A stretch of DNA of 6,358 nt. Source: an uncultured Prevotellaceae bacterium (GTDB lineage Bacteria > Bacteroidota > Bacteroidia > Bacteroidales > Bacteroidaceae). The notes beneath the pieces are model-generated. The model saw only the letters and a program-made list of their open reading frames with translations. It searched no databases and was not told where the DNA came from. The translations under genes and the position numbers were made by a program. Positions 1 to 6,314 of the stretch are shown one piece after another. The stretch is from contig CAMZHP010000202.1 in the NCBI GenBank assembly GCA_947306845.1, positions 1-6,358 on the forward strand. The letters are read 5' to 3'. Within the stretch, counting starts at the first letter, position 1. Every line of letters begins with the position of its first letter.

Positions 1-47
1 TGCCGTGAGAAACCATTCGGCGAATCACCAGAGACTTATCAACAATG

Positions 48-71
48 CGGGCGGATTTGCAAATCCGCCCG
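48..71. repeat. Perfect 24-bp palindrome downstream of recQ (REP-like or hairpin)
   Basis: Positions 48-71 are self-complementary over all 24 bases: CGGGCGGATTTG is followed directly by its reverse complement. In RNA it would fold as a GC-rich hairpin with about 10 paired bases and a small loop around 58-61. It lies about 50 bp beyond the recQ stop codon, so it would be in the recQ 3' end. Neither side has a T-run (the minus strand continues CATTGTTGATAAG), so it is not a classic intrinsic terminator, although it could stall polymerase or protect the 3' end. The GC-rich palindrome with a short A/T centre resembles REP-type intergenic repeats of Bacteroidota; that assignment is inference, because only one copy is in the window. 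Confidence 0.7.
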
Positions 72-88
72 AACTCTGCATACTCCCC

Positions 89-113
89 CCTCCTCTGGAA
101 GGGCTGGAGGAGG
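89..113. repeat. C-rich/G-rich hairpin next to the recQ stop codon
   Basis: CCTCCTC at 89-95 pairs with GAGGAGG at 107-113 around an 11-nt middle, with two further possible G-T pairs at 96/106 and 97/105. It begins only 7 bp after the recQ stop codon and sits beside the 24-bp palindrome. The C-run on its left (85-90) and the purine-rich right arm resemble a short repeat that I recall as common between Bacteroidota genes. With the palindrome it could form the 3' end of the recQ transcript. There is no T-run, so terminator function is not shown. Confidence 0.45.
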
Positions 114-119
114 TATTTA

Positions 120-2306
120 TCAATTGGCCATTTCAGAGAAGAATTTCACTCTGACGAGCCTCACCTCCTCCTCCGTGCTGTCCTCGCCCAGCTCATCCAT
201 GGCAGCGTCGAGGTCATCCGTCTCGCTCTCAATGAAATAGTCGTATATATCATCCACATGGTCCTCGTCCATCACCTCATCGATATAATAATCGATGTTG
301 AGCTTGGTGCCGCTGTACACGATGGCCTCTATCTCCGAGAGCAGTTCATCGAAGTCGAGTCCCTGTGCTTTGGCAATCTCCTCAAGGTCAATTTTCCGGT
401 CTATGCTCTGTATGATTTTTACTTTGAGGATGGACTTTTTGGCCACGGTCCTTACTCGCATGTCCTCTGGCCGCTCTATCTCGTTCTCCTCACAATGCTG
501 GCGTATCAGGTCGCAGAACTCCTGTCCGTAGCGTTTGGCCTTTCCAGCTCCTACGCCCTGTATGTTTTGCAGTTCCTGCAAGGTGATGGGGTACATGGTA
601 GCCATCTGCTCAAGAGAAATATCCTGGAAGATGACGTATGGCGGGACGCTGAGTTTTCTCGACATTCGTTTGCGCAAGTCCTTCAGCATGGCATAGAGCT
701 CAGGGTCGAGTGCGCCACCTCCATCCGTGCTCTCCTCGTCATATTCATCCTTGAACTCGGTATCCTCCACGATCATGAATGAAGTGGGGTGCTTGATAAA
801 GCGTTTTCCGGCCGCTGTGAGTTTCAGCAAGCCATAGTTCTCTACGTCCTTTCTCAGATATCCTGCCAGCAGGGCCTGACGGATGACCGGGTTCCACAAT
901 TTGGGGTTCACATCCTCACCAGAGCCGAATTCCTCCAGCAGGTTATGCTTGTGAGAGACGAGGTCGTCGGTACCCCTTCCTTTGACAAAGTCGATGATAT
1001 ACTCTGCCCTGAAATTCTCCTTCACAGCCTCAACGGCCTTAAGCACGATGAGCAGTTCCTCCTTGCCCTCCATCTTGGTCTTGGGATGCAGGCAATTGTC
1101 ACAGTTGCCACAATTGTCCTTGTCGTATTCCTCCCCGAAATAGTGGAGCAACATTTTTCTGCGGCACATCGATGACTCGGCATAGGCGGCCGTCTCCTGC
1201 AGGAGCTGCCTTCCGATATCCTGTTCTGCCACGGGTTTCCCCTCCATGAACTTCTCCAGTTTCTGCAAGTCCTTGTAGGAGTAGAAAGTGATGCATTTGC
1301 CCTCACCTCCATCACGCCCGGCGCGCCCTGTCTCCTGATAATAACCTTCCAGACTCTTGGGGATATCGTAATGGATGACAAATCTGACATCCGGTTTGTC
1401 GATGCCCATGCCAAAGGCGATGGTGGCCACAATGACATCTATCTTCTCCATCAGAAAGTCATCCTGCGTCTCTGAGCGCTTGACCGACTCCAGTCCTGCA
1501 TGGTAGGCAGCCGCCCTGATATCATTGGCACAGAGGTCGGCAGCCAACTCCTCCACCTTTTTCCTTGAGAGACAGTACACGATGCCGCTCTTGCCCGGAT
1601 TCTGCTTGATGAAGCGGATGATCTGCTTGTTGATGTCATTGGTCTTGGGCCGCACCTCATAATAAAGATTGGGTCTGTTGAACGAACTGTTGAATTCTTT
1701 CGCGTCAGCAATTCCCAGGTTCTTCTTGATATCTGTTCTCACCTTGTCGGTAGCCGTCGCGGTCAGTGCGATGACCGGCGCGTTGCCTATCCGCTGAATG
1801 GTGGGACGGATGTTGCGGTATTCCGGCCTGAAGTCATGTCCCCACTCCGAGATGCAGTGAGCCTCGTCGATGGCATAGAATGAGATTTTCACAGTCTGCA
1901 GGAATTCCACGTTGTCATCTTTGTTGAGCGACTCAGGCGCCACATAGAGAAGTTTGGTTTTCCCCGCAGTGATATCGGCCTTGACCTGATCGATCGCCGC
2001 CTTGTTGAGTGATGAGTTGAGGTAATGGGCTACGCCCTCTTCCTCACTCATGCCATTGATGACATCCACTTGGTTTTTCATCAGCGCAATCAGTGGTGAG
2101 ATAACAATGGCAGTGCCCTCCATGAGCAGTGAGGGAAGTTGGTAGCACAACGATTTTCCGCCTCCTGTGGGCATCAGCACAAAGGTATCCTTACCCGCAA
2201 GCAGATTGCGGATGATAGCCTCCTGATCGCCCTTGAACTTGTCAAAGCCGAAGAATCGTTTCAACTGTTGGGTGAGGTTAACGTCTTTAGGCATGTGTAA
2301 AATCAT
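120..2306 (-). CDS. recQ: ATP-dependent DNA helicase RecQ
   Basis: A 3'-5' superfamily 2 helicase that unwinds DNA in recombination and replication-fork repair. The 728-residue product shows all the expected parts: a motif 0 region FGFDKFKGDQ (about 19-28), Walker A MPTGGGKS (45-52), DEAH (147-150) followed by the RecQ aromatic-rich loop with EWGHDFRPEY, motif III LTATAT (181-186), and motif VI QETGRAGRDG (324-333). The RecQ C-terminal zinc site has C381, C399, C402 and C405. A winged-helix region follows (about 415-510), then an HRDC domain (about 534-603). The last 120 or so residues extend beyond E. coli RecQ (609 aa): a basic helical part that resembles the helix-turn-helix domain found at the end of some RecQ proteins, then an acidic tail rich in D/E. 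The second Met (codon 5, MPKD) is a plausible alternative start; neither has a clear Shine-Dalgarno. It lies 47 bp after clpX with no promoter seen, so it is probably co-transcribed. Confidence 0.97.
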   Translation of the reverse strand: MILHMPKDVNLTQQLKRFFGFDKFKGDQEAIIRNLLAGKDTFVLMPTGGGKSLCYQLPSLLMEGTAIVISPLIALMKNQVDVINGMSEEEGVAHYLNSSLNKAAIDQVKADITAGKTKLLYVAPESLNKDDNVEFLQTVKISFYAIDEAHCISEWGHDFRPEYRNIRPTIQRIGNAPVIALTATATDKVRTDIKKNLGIADAKEFNSSFNRPNLYYEVRPKTNDINKQIIRFIKQNPGKSGIVYCLSRKKVEELAADLCANDIRAAAYHAGLESVKRSETQDDFLMEKIDVIVATIAFGMGIDKPDVRFVIHYDIPKSLEGYYQETGRAGRDGGEGKCITFYSYKDLQKLEKFMEGKPVAEQDIGRQLLQETAAYAESSMCRRKMLLHYFGEEYDKDNCGNCDNCLHPKTKMEGKEELLIVLKAVEAVKENFRAEYIIDFVKGRGTDDLVSHKHNLLEEFGSGEDVNPKLWNPVIRQALLAGYLRKDVENYGLLKLTAAGKRFIKHPTSFMIVEDTEFKDEYDEESTDGGGALDPELYAMLKDLRKRMSRKLSVPPYVIFQDISLEQMATMYPITLQELQNIQGVGAGKAKRYGQEFCDLIRQHCEENEIERPEDMRVRTVAKKSILKVKIIQSIDRKIDLEEIAKAQGLDFDELLSEIEAIVYSGTKLNIDYYIDEVMDEDHVDDIYDYFIESETDDLDAAMDELGEDSTEEEVRLVRVKFFSEMAN

Positions 2307-2353
2307 TTCATAGTTTGCACCTGTATGGGAGTCCCCATGAATGGGACATTCCC

Positions 2354-3577
2354 TTATTCCAGACCTTGGATGTGTGCTTTGTCAAGTTGTCTTTTCGCGT
2401 AGTCGAGTGTGACCTCAAAGGATTTGACCTTTCGTGACGGCATCTCAAACATGGCGTCCATCATCACACTTTCCACAATGGAACGCAATCCACGTGCTCC
2501 GAGTTTGTATTCAACGGCCTTGTCTACGATGTAGTCGAGTGCTTCCTCGCTGAAACTGAGCTTGATACCATCCATCTCAAACAGTTTGACATACTGTCTG
2601 ACGATGGAGTTTTTGGGTTCCGTCAGTATCTTTTTCAACGCAGGCCTGTCCAATTGGTTGAGATAGGTGAGCACAGGCAGTCGTCCGATGATTTCCGGGA
2701 TGAGGCCAAACGACTTGAGGTCCTGGGGAAGGACATACTTCATCAGTTCCTCCTTGTCTATATTCCTGACATTCTGCACCGAGTTGTAGCCCACTACGTG
2801 GGTATTCATGCGCTGTGCGATTTTGCGCTCGATTCCGTCGAAGGCACCACCGCAGATGAACAGGATGTTGCGGGTGTCCACCTGTATGTACTTCTGGTCG
2901 GGATGCTTCCGTCCTCCCTGAGGAGGCACGTTGACGATCGTTCCTTCCAGGAGTTTGAGCAGTCCCTGCTGCACACCCTCTCCGCTCACGTCCCTCGTGA
3001 TGGAGGGATTGTCGCTCTTGCGCGCAATTTTGTCGATCTCATCGATGAACACGATGCCCCTTTGTGCGGCCTCCACATTATAATCGGCCACCTGAAGGAG
3101 TCTTGAGAGGATGCTTTCCACGTCCTCACCCACATATCCTGCCTCGGTGAAGACGGTGGCATCGACAATGGTGAACGGCACTTTGAGCAACTTGGCGATG
3201 GTGCGTGCGAGGAGTGTCTTTCCTGTCCCCGTGCTTCCCACCATGATGATGTTGCTCTTCTCTATCTCCACTCCATCTTGGCTCTCTTTCTGACCGAGCC
3301 TCTTGTAATGATTGTAGACAGAGACGGCGAGATAGCGCTTTGCCTCATCCTGTCCGATGACATATTGGTCGAGATAGTCCTTGATTTGCTGAGGTTTGGG
3401 CAGTTTTTTCAAGTCGAGGTCATCATCTTTGCCGTATGCACCCTTCAGCACACCTGAAGTCTGCACGATCTCATAGGCTTGGCGGGCACAATTCTCGCAA
3501 ATCTGCCCGCTGATGCCCGAGATAAGCAGTCTGACATCCTTCTCACTGCTGCCGCAAAAACTGCATGTCTTCTTCAT
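2354..3577 (-). CDS. clpX: ATP-dependent Clp protease ATP-binding subunit ClpX
   Basis: A cytoplasmic AAA+ unfoldase; hexamers recognise tagged substrates, unfold them and thread them into ClpP. The 407-residue protein is of normal length and complete. The N-terminal zinc-binding domain has C5, C8, C27 and C30. The AAA+ core has Walker A GSTGTGKT (114-121), pore loop GYVGED (147-152), Walker B IVFIDEID (175-182), a pore-2 region [16 protein letters not shown] (198-213), the RKH loop (223-225), the arginine finger in [11 protein letters not shown] (R299), and the sensor 2 motif GARGLR (360-365). The ClpP-docking loop, IGF in E. coli, aligns with VGY at 262-264. The start codon lies only 2 bp after the clpP stop codon (TAG-AG-ATG), so the two genes are almost certainly one transcript and probably translationally coupled, which suits subunits of one protease. 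Confidence 0.98.
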   Translation of the reverse strand: MKKTCSFCGSSEKDVRLLISGISGQICENCARQAYEIVQTSGVLKGAYGKDDDLDLKKLPKPQQIKDYLDQYVIGQDEAKRYLAVSVYNHYKRLGQKESQDGVEIEKSNIIMVGSTGTGKTLLARTIAKLLKVPFTIVDATVFTEAGYVGEDVESILSRLLQVADYNVEAAQRGIVFIDEIDKIARKSDNPSITRDVSGEGVQQGLLKLLEGTIVNVPPQGGRKHPDQKYIQVDTRNILFICGGAFDGIERKIAQRMNTHVVGYNSVQNVRNIDKEELMKYVLPQDLKSFGLIPEIIGRLPVLTYLNQLDRPALKKILTEPKNSIVRQYVKLFEMDGIKLSFSEEALDYIVDKAVEYKLGARGLRSIVESVMMDAMFEMPSRKVKSFEVTLDYAKRQLDKAHIQGLE

Positions 3578-3579
3578 CT

Positions 3580-4245
3580 CTACTTCTTGCGCTTGAGCAC
3601 GTCGTCGATCATACCGTATTCCTTGGCCTCTTCAGCAGTCATCCAGTAGTTGCGGTCGGAGTCGGCCCACACTTTATCAAAAGGTGTGTGCGAGTGGTCG
3701 GCGATAATCGTGTATAGCTCTTTCTTGTATTTCTGTATCTCACGGGCCTCAATCTCAATGTCGGAAGCCTGACCCTGCACGCCGCCCAGGGGCTGATGGA
3801 TCATCACCCTGCTGTGGGTGAGCGCTGCGCGCTTGCCCTCTGTTCCAGCTACGAGCAGCACAGCGGCCATCGAGGCAGCCATGCCCGTGCAAATGGTGGC
3901 TACGTCGCAGGAGATGAACTGCATGGTGTCGTAGATGCCCAGTCCAGCCGTGACACTTCCGCCCGGTGAGTTGATATAGACGGAGATATCCTTTCCGCTG
4001 TCCACAGAGTCCAGGTAGAGCAACTGTGCCTGCAGGGTGTTGGCAGTATAGTCGTCAATCGGTGTTCCGAGGAAGATGATGCGGTCCATCATCAGCCTTG
4101 AGAAAACATCCATCTGTGTGACATTCAGCTGTCTTTCCTCCAGGATATACGGATTGAGGTATTGTGACTGTGTGCTGATGACATCGTCGAGCACCATGGA
4201 GTTGATGCCCAAATGCTTGGTAGCGTACTTTCTGAAATCGTTCAT
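3580..4245 (-). CDS. clpP: ATP-dependent Clp protease proteolytic subunit ClpP, with Asn at the triad Asp position
   Basis: The serine peptidase barrel that degrades proteins delivered by ClpX, whose gene follows directly. The 221-residue product is slightly longer than E. coli ClpP (207) because of an N-terminal leader of about 30 residues, probably removed by self-processing. The start [13 protein letters not shown] matches my recollection of other Bacteroidales ClpP proteins. The nucleophile is S125 in GMAASMAA, the catalytic His is H150 in VMIHQP, and the oxyanion-side glycines are in SPGGSV (93-98). The third triad residue is unusual: the segment [13 protein letters not shown] aligns with E. 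coli ERDRFLSAPEA so that N199 (codon AAC, 3649-3651) falls at E. coli D185. T143 also replaces the usual Pro in the LPxSR motif. Nothing suggests truncation, so the gene looks intact; peptidase activity may be lowered or dependent on ClpX. The leader upstream of the ATG is A-rich (AAAAGAAAAGAAA) with no good Shine-Dalgarno, as usual in this phylum. Confidence 0.97.
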   Translation of the reverse strand: MNDFRKYATKHLGINSMVLDDVISTQSQYLNPYILEERQLNVTQMDVFSRLMMDRIIFLGTPIDDYTANTLQAQLLYLDSVDSGKDISVYINSPGGSVTAGLGIYDTMQFISCDVATICTGMAASMAAVLLVAGTEGKRAALTHSRVMIHQPLGGVQGQASDIEIEAREIQKYKKELYTIIADHSHTPFDKVWADSDRNYWMTAEEAKEYGMIDDVLKRKK

Positions 4246-4340
4246 TTTCTTTTCTTTTATTGGTCATTCATTGATTGTTGCAGCCAGCAAGATTCTCTCT
4301 TGCCGCTGACAAGAAAGAATGCAAAAATCAGGCCATAACA

Positions 4341-4404
4341 AAAGATTACCGACCTTTTTCTAGATTCGTAGCAACAAAGTTACGAAAAAAAGTCGGTAAT
4401 CTTT
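4341..4404 (-). terminator. Large interrupted hairpin between tig and clpP (candidate terminator or attenuator)
   Basis: AAAGATTACCGAC at 4341-4353 is the exact reverse complement of 4392-4404 (13 bp). After a single bulged base (4354), 4355-4359 (TTTTT) pairs with 4387-4391, and after a 5-nt bulge (4360-4364), TTCGTA at 4365-4370 pairs with TACGAA at 4381-4386, leaving a 10-nt loop. This makes 24 base pairs in total. In the tig-to-clpP direction the 3' arm ends in TCTTTTGTT, a short U-rich tail, so it may terminate or attenuate tig transcripts before clpP. The tail is weaker than a textbook terminator, hence the modest confidence in function; the structure itself is plain in the sequence. 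Confidence 0.5.
4375..4382 (-). promoter_or_regulatory. Candidate clpP promoter -7 box (TAACTTTG)
   Basis: Reading the minus strand, TAACTTTG fits the Bacteroidota -7 consensus TAnnTTTG exactly. It lies in the apical part of the tig-clpP hairpin. The predicted transcription start near 4371 would give a clpP leader of about 126 nt. There is no TTTG at the expected -33 distance (the bases there are T/A-rich only), so the call is tentative; the short motif can also occur by chance in such AT-rich DNA. Confidence 0.3.
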
Positions 4405-4438
4405 AATAAAGGGAGTGTTTTTTTGAAAAAAAATCTAT

Positions 4439-5800
4439 TTATCCTTTTACGATATTCCTGAAGTCTTCAAATGTCACCTTTTTGACACCCAGTTTGACCA
4501 CATTCTTCATCACTTGTATGAGTTTGCGGTCGATGGTGCGGTCGACGATGGCATTGCTGTATTCCTCTTTCTTGACCATATCTTGTGCATAGTTGTCAAG
4601 ATACTCGTCAGGCACATCGTTCATGCCATACTGAGCGAACTGAGCCCTTGCCATTTCTCTAGCTGTGAGCTTGATCTCGCTGTCCTCCACCTTGATGCCG
4701 TTGGCGTTCACCAGCTGCTCCTTGATGAGGTGCCATTTCAGTTCGCGGATGCTGTCGGCGAAATGATCATCGACATATTTGTCATCCTTTTCCTTATTGT
4801 TGTTTTTCATCACCCGCTTGAGCAGTTCCTCGGGGAAGGTGAGCTCACCCACCTTAGCCTCGGCATAAGCCCTCAGGTCGGACAAGAACTGGAAGTCGGC
4901 CTCTCCGGCGAGCTGTGCCTTCAGTCCCTCTGCGATTTTCGAGCGGAACTCCTCCTCGCTGCTGACAGTGCCCTCGCCAAACACGGTGTCGAAGAGCTCC
5001 TGGTTGACCTCAGCGCCTACATACCTCTGGATTTCGGTAATCTGGAAACTGAAGTCATCTGTCAGGTCAGCCACCTCTTCCTTCTTCAGCTTGAGCAGTG
5101 CGGCCACCTCTGTATCGCTCTCGGGATAGGCCTTCTTGGGGTTGAAAGTGATGATGTCGCCCAGCTTGGCACCCTCGAAGAGTGCTTTCTGGTCTTCAGC
5201 CTTGATATATTGCGGCATGAGCATGGCATCTGCCACGGTGATACCACCTTCCAGCGTGTTGCCCTCTGCATCCAGTTGGCGGAGGTCGCCCTTCAGCATG
5301 TCGCGTTTCTCGGCATCATACTCCTCGGGATGCTCATAATGGCCATTGCGGTTGGCGAAGACCTCCACCTGCTGGTCAATCATGTCCTCGCCCACCTCGA
5401 TGTCATAATAGGTCACCTCGTCGCTGTTGTCGAGGGTAATGGAAAACTCAGGAGCTATTGCGATATCGAAGGCGAAAGTAAACGGGCCTTCCTTCTCGAG
5501 GTCCTGCGGCACCTGGGTCTCAGATGGCAGGGGCTCGCCCAGCATGGCGATGTTGTTCTCTCTCACATATTTATATAATTCGCTACCCAGCAGTTTGTTG
5601 ATCTCGTCCACTTTGACGGCAGTGCCATACTGACGCTTGATCAGTCCCATGGGCACATTGCCGGGTCTGAAGCCGGGCATCTGCGCCTTGCGGCGATATT
5701 CCTTCAGTTTGTCATCAACCAACTTCTTGTAGTCCTCTTCCTCCACGACAATGGTCATCAGTCCATTGATCTTATCGGGGTTTTCGAATGAAATTTTCAT
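4439..5800 (-). CDS. tig: Trigger factor, ribosome-associated chaperone, with divergent PPIase-like domain
   Basis: Trigger factor binds at the ribosomal exit tunnel and shields nascent chains. The 453-residue length is close to other trigger factors. The N-terminal ribosome-binding domain (about 1-115) carries the signature GFRPGNVP at 43-50, corresponding to E. coli GFRKGKVP with the ribosome-contacting F44 and R45 kept and Lys replaced by Pro. The middle part (about 150-260) corresponds in position to the FKBP-type prolyl isomerase domain, but resembles it only weakly: LFEGAKLGDIITFNP (207-221) recalls the GFEDGIKG...GEEFTIDVTFP stretch, and a Lys/Glu-rich insertion follows at about 222-245. 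Isomerase activity is therefore doubtful. The C-terminal helical arms (about 265-440) form the substrate cradle. The gene leads the tig-clpP-clpX order, found in many bacteria. The start has a purine-rich leader (AGATAAAG) directly before ATG. Confidence 0.95.
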   Translation of the reverse strand: MKISFENPDKINGLMTIVVEEEDYKKLVDDKLKEYRRKAQMPGFRPGNVPMGLIKRQYGTAVKVDEINKLLGSELYKYVRENNIAMLGEPLPSETQVPQDLEKEGPFTFAFDIAIAPEFSITLDNSDEVTYYDIEVGEDMIDQQVEVFANRNGHYEHPEEYDAEKRDMLKGDLRQLDAEGNTLEGGITVADAMLMPQYIKAEDQKALFEGAKLGDIITFNPKKAYPESDTEVAALLKLKKEEVADLTDDFSFQITEIQRYVGAEVNQELFDTVFGEGTVSSEEEFRSKIAEGLKAQLAGEADFQFLSDLRAYAEAKVGELTFPEELLKRVMKNNNKEKDDKYVDDHFADSIRELKWHLIKEQLVNANGIKVEDSEIKLTAREMARAQFAQYGMNDVPDEYLDNYAQDMVKKEEYSNAIVDRTIDRKLIQVMKNVVKLGVKKVTFEDFRNIVKG

Positions 5801-5854
5801 CTTTATCTATATTCTTTTAATGTAATAATTGGTGGCTTTTTCTCAAATTGGGTG

Positions 5855-5862
5855 CAAAATTA
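5855..5862 (-). promoter_or_regulatory. Candidate tig promoter -7 box (TAATTTTG)
   Basis: On the minus strand TAATTTTG matches the Bacteroidota -7 consensus TAnnTTTG. The predicted transcription start near 5851 would give a leader of about 50 nt before the tig start codon. The expected -33 TTTG is not clear; the best sequence about 20 bp upstream is TTAG. Position and direction fit tig. Confidence 0.4.
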
Positions 5863-5934
5863 CACATAAATAACCGAAATACCTAATAATATAGAAAAAA
5901 TAATATTGGAATAATGCTGAAAACGACAAATAGT

Positions 5935-5954
5935 TGTTCTTAAATTTGCGAACA
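5935..5954. promoter_or_regulatory. Interrupted dyad over the toxin promoter, candidate antitoxin operator
   Basis: TGTTC at 5935-5939 and GAACA at 5950-5954 form a 5-bp inverted repeat with a 10-bp spacer. The -33 element TTTG (5945-5948) lies inside it, so a protein bound here would block the toxin-antitoxin promoter. HigA-type antitoxins usually repress their own operon through such dyads. The arms are short and could be chance in AT-rich DNA. Confidence 0.25.
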
Positions 5955-5976
5955 TAAAATATTTTTTCTACCTTCG
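5945..5976 (+). promoter_or_regulatory. Bacteroidota-type promoter of the toxin-antitoxin operon
   Basis: TTTG at 5945-5948 is followed after exactly 20 bp by TACCTTCG at 5969-5976. This fits the TTTG-N19-21-TAnnTTTG consensus of Bacteroidota primary sigma factor promoters, with one mismatch in the -7 box. The predicted transcription start falls near 5979-5981, only 3-5 nt before the toxin ATG at 5984. Confidence 0.55.
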
Positions 5977-5983
5977 CGTCCAA

Positions 5984-6301
5984 ATGATAATCACATTCGA
6001 GCAGGCATACCTACAGGAACTCTATACAAAGGGCAAAGCGAGCGATAAGCAACACCGCTTTCAGCCCCAAGTTGTTAGCAAGTACATCAAGGTTGTCAAC
6101 CTGATGAAGCAGCAGGAGAATGTTCTGGGACTGACCAAGTATGGTTCCCTGCACTACGAGAAACTACACGGTGACAAGGAGGGTACTTCGTCTGTCCGAG
6201 TCAACAATCAGTACCGCATCGAGTTCACCGAAGGCATGGAGACCGATAAGCAGATTGCCACGATTTGTAACATCACAAAACTATCAAACCATTATAAATA
6301 G
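5984..6301 (+). CDS. higB: HigB/RelE-family toxin of a type II toxin-antitoxin system
   Basis: A 105-residue protein of the RelE/ParE superfamily, HigB-like branch. Members are mRNA endonucleases, usually acting at the ribosome, held inactive by the antitoxin encoded next to them. The sequence starts MIITFEQAYLQELY and has the typical block LHYEKLHGDKEGTSSVRVN (56-74) followed by NQYRIEF (75-81), with basic residues R72, R78 and H57 in places where this fold keeps RNA-contacting residues. It ends in the ICNITKLSNHYK tail (94-105) that I recall from Bacteroidales relatives. The protein is complete and of normal length. Toxin-first order, with the antitoxin 13 bp downstream, is characteristic of hig loci. 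The ATG is the first in frame and lies about 4 nt behind the predicted transcription start, with no Shine-Dalgarno. Whether it cleaves RNA is inferred from the family; the higB symbol is by family, not a proven orthologue. Confidence 0.88.
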   Translation: MIITFEQAYLQELYTKGKASDKQHRFQPQVVSKYIKVVNLMKQQENVLGLTKYGSLHYEKLHGDKEGTSSVRVNNQYRIEFTEGMETDKQIATICNITKLSNHYK

Positions 6302-6307
6302 AGGAGG
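6302..6307 (+). promoter_or_regulatory. Perfect Shine-Dalgarno AGGAGG of the antitoxin gene
   Basis: AGGAGG is placed 7 nt before the antitoxin ATG at 6315 and begins directly after the toxin's TAG stop codon. It is a full match to the anti-Shine-Dalgarno, unlike every other start in the window, where leaders are A-rich. The site fixes the antitoxin start and suggests it is translated more strongly than the toxin. Confidence 0.7.
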
Positions 6308-6314
6308 ACGAGAT

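Larger units (their letters stand above)
5801..5983. other. AT-rich divergent intergenic region between tig and the toxin gene
   Basis: This 183-bp gap contains no gene. It must hold the promoters of two diverging units: tig on the minus strand and the toxin-antitoxin pair on the plus strand. The middle (about 5860-5970) is strongly A/T-rich. Promoter-like boxes for each direction are listed separately. An interrupted dyad, TGTTC at 5935-5939 and GAACA at 5950-5954, flanks the -33 element of the toxin promoter. Confidence 0.7.

Noticed and set aside
1..47. Possible end of a protein-coding gene at the left edge (open frames through the first bases)
   Set aside because: Frames 1 and 2 stay open, but they run on through the palindrome into the recQ antisense strand without a sensible stop or motif. 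Too short to support a gene.
45..782. 245-codon open frame on the plus strand over the recQ 3' end
   Set aside because: Antisense to the HRDC domain and C-terminal extension of recQ. It begins in the palindrome region and has no convincing domain or ribosome-binding site.
2325..2347. Two small overlapping hairpins (ATGGG/CCCAT and GTCCC/GGGAC) between clpX and recQ
   Set aside because: Only 5 bp each, mutually exclusive, with no T-run; not enough for a terminator or switch.
2654..3106. 150-codon plus-strand open frame over clpX
   Set aside because: Complement of conserved ClpX motifs (Walker B and pore loops); no independent signal.
4411..4438. Run of T and A just after the tig stop codon as a terminator
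   Set aside because: There is a T8-C-A7 low-complexity tract, but no GC stem precedes it; self-pairing would leave a one-base loop.
4514..5578. 354-codon open frame on the plus strand, antisense to tig
   Set aside because: It lies wholly within tig, which has clear trigger-factor signatures. The plus-strand product is rich in L/V/H repeats with no recognisable domain, as expected of an antisense shadow.
5956..5965. AAAATATTTT palindrome in the spacer of the toxin promoter
   Set aside because: A 10-bp A/T palindrome is expected by chance in this very AT-rich spacer; not called as an operator.
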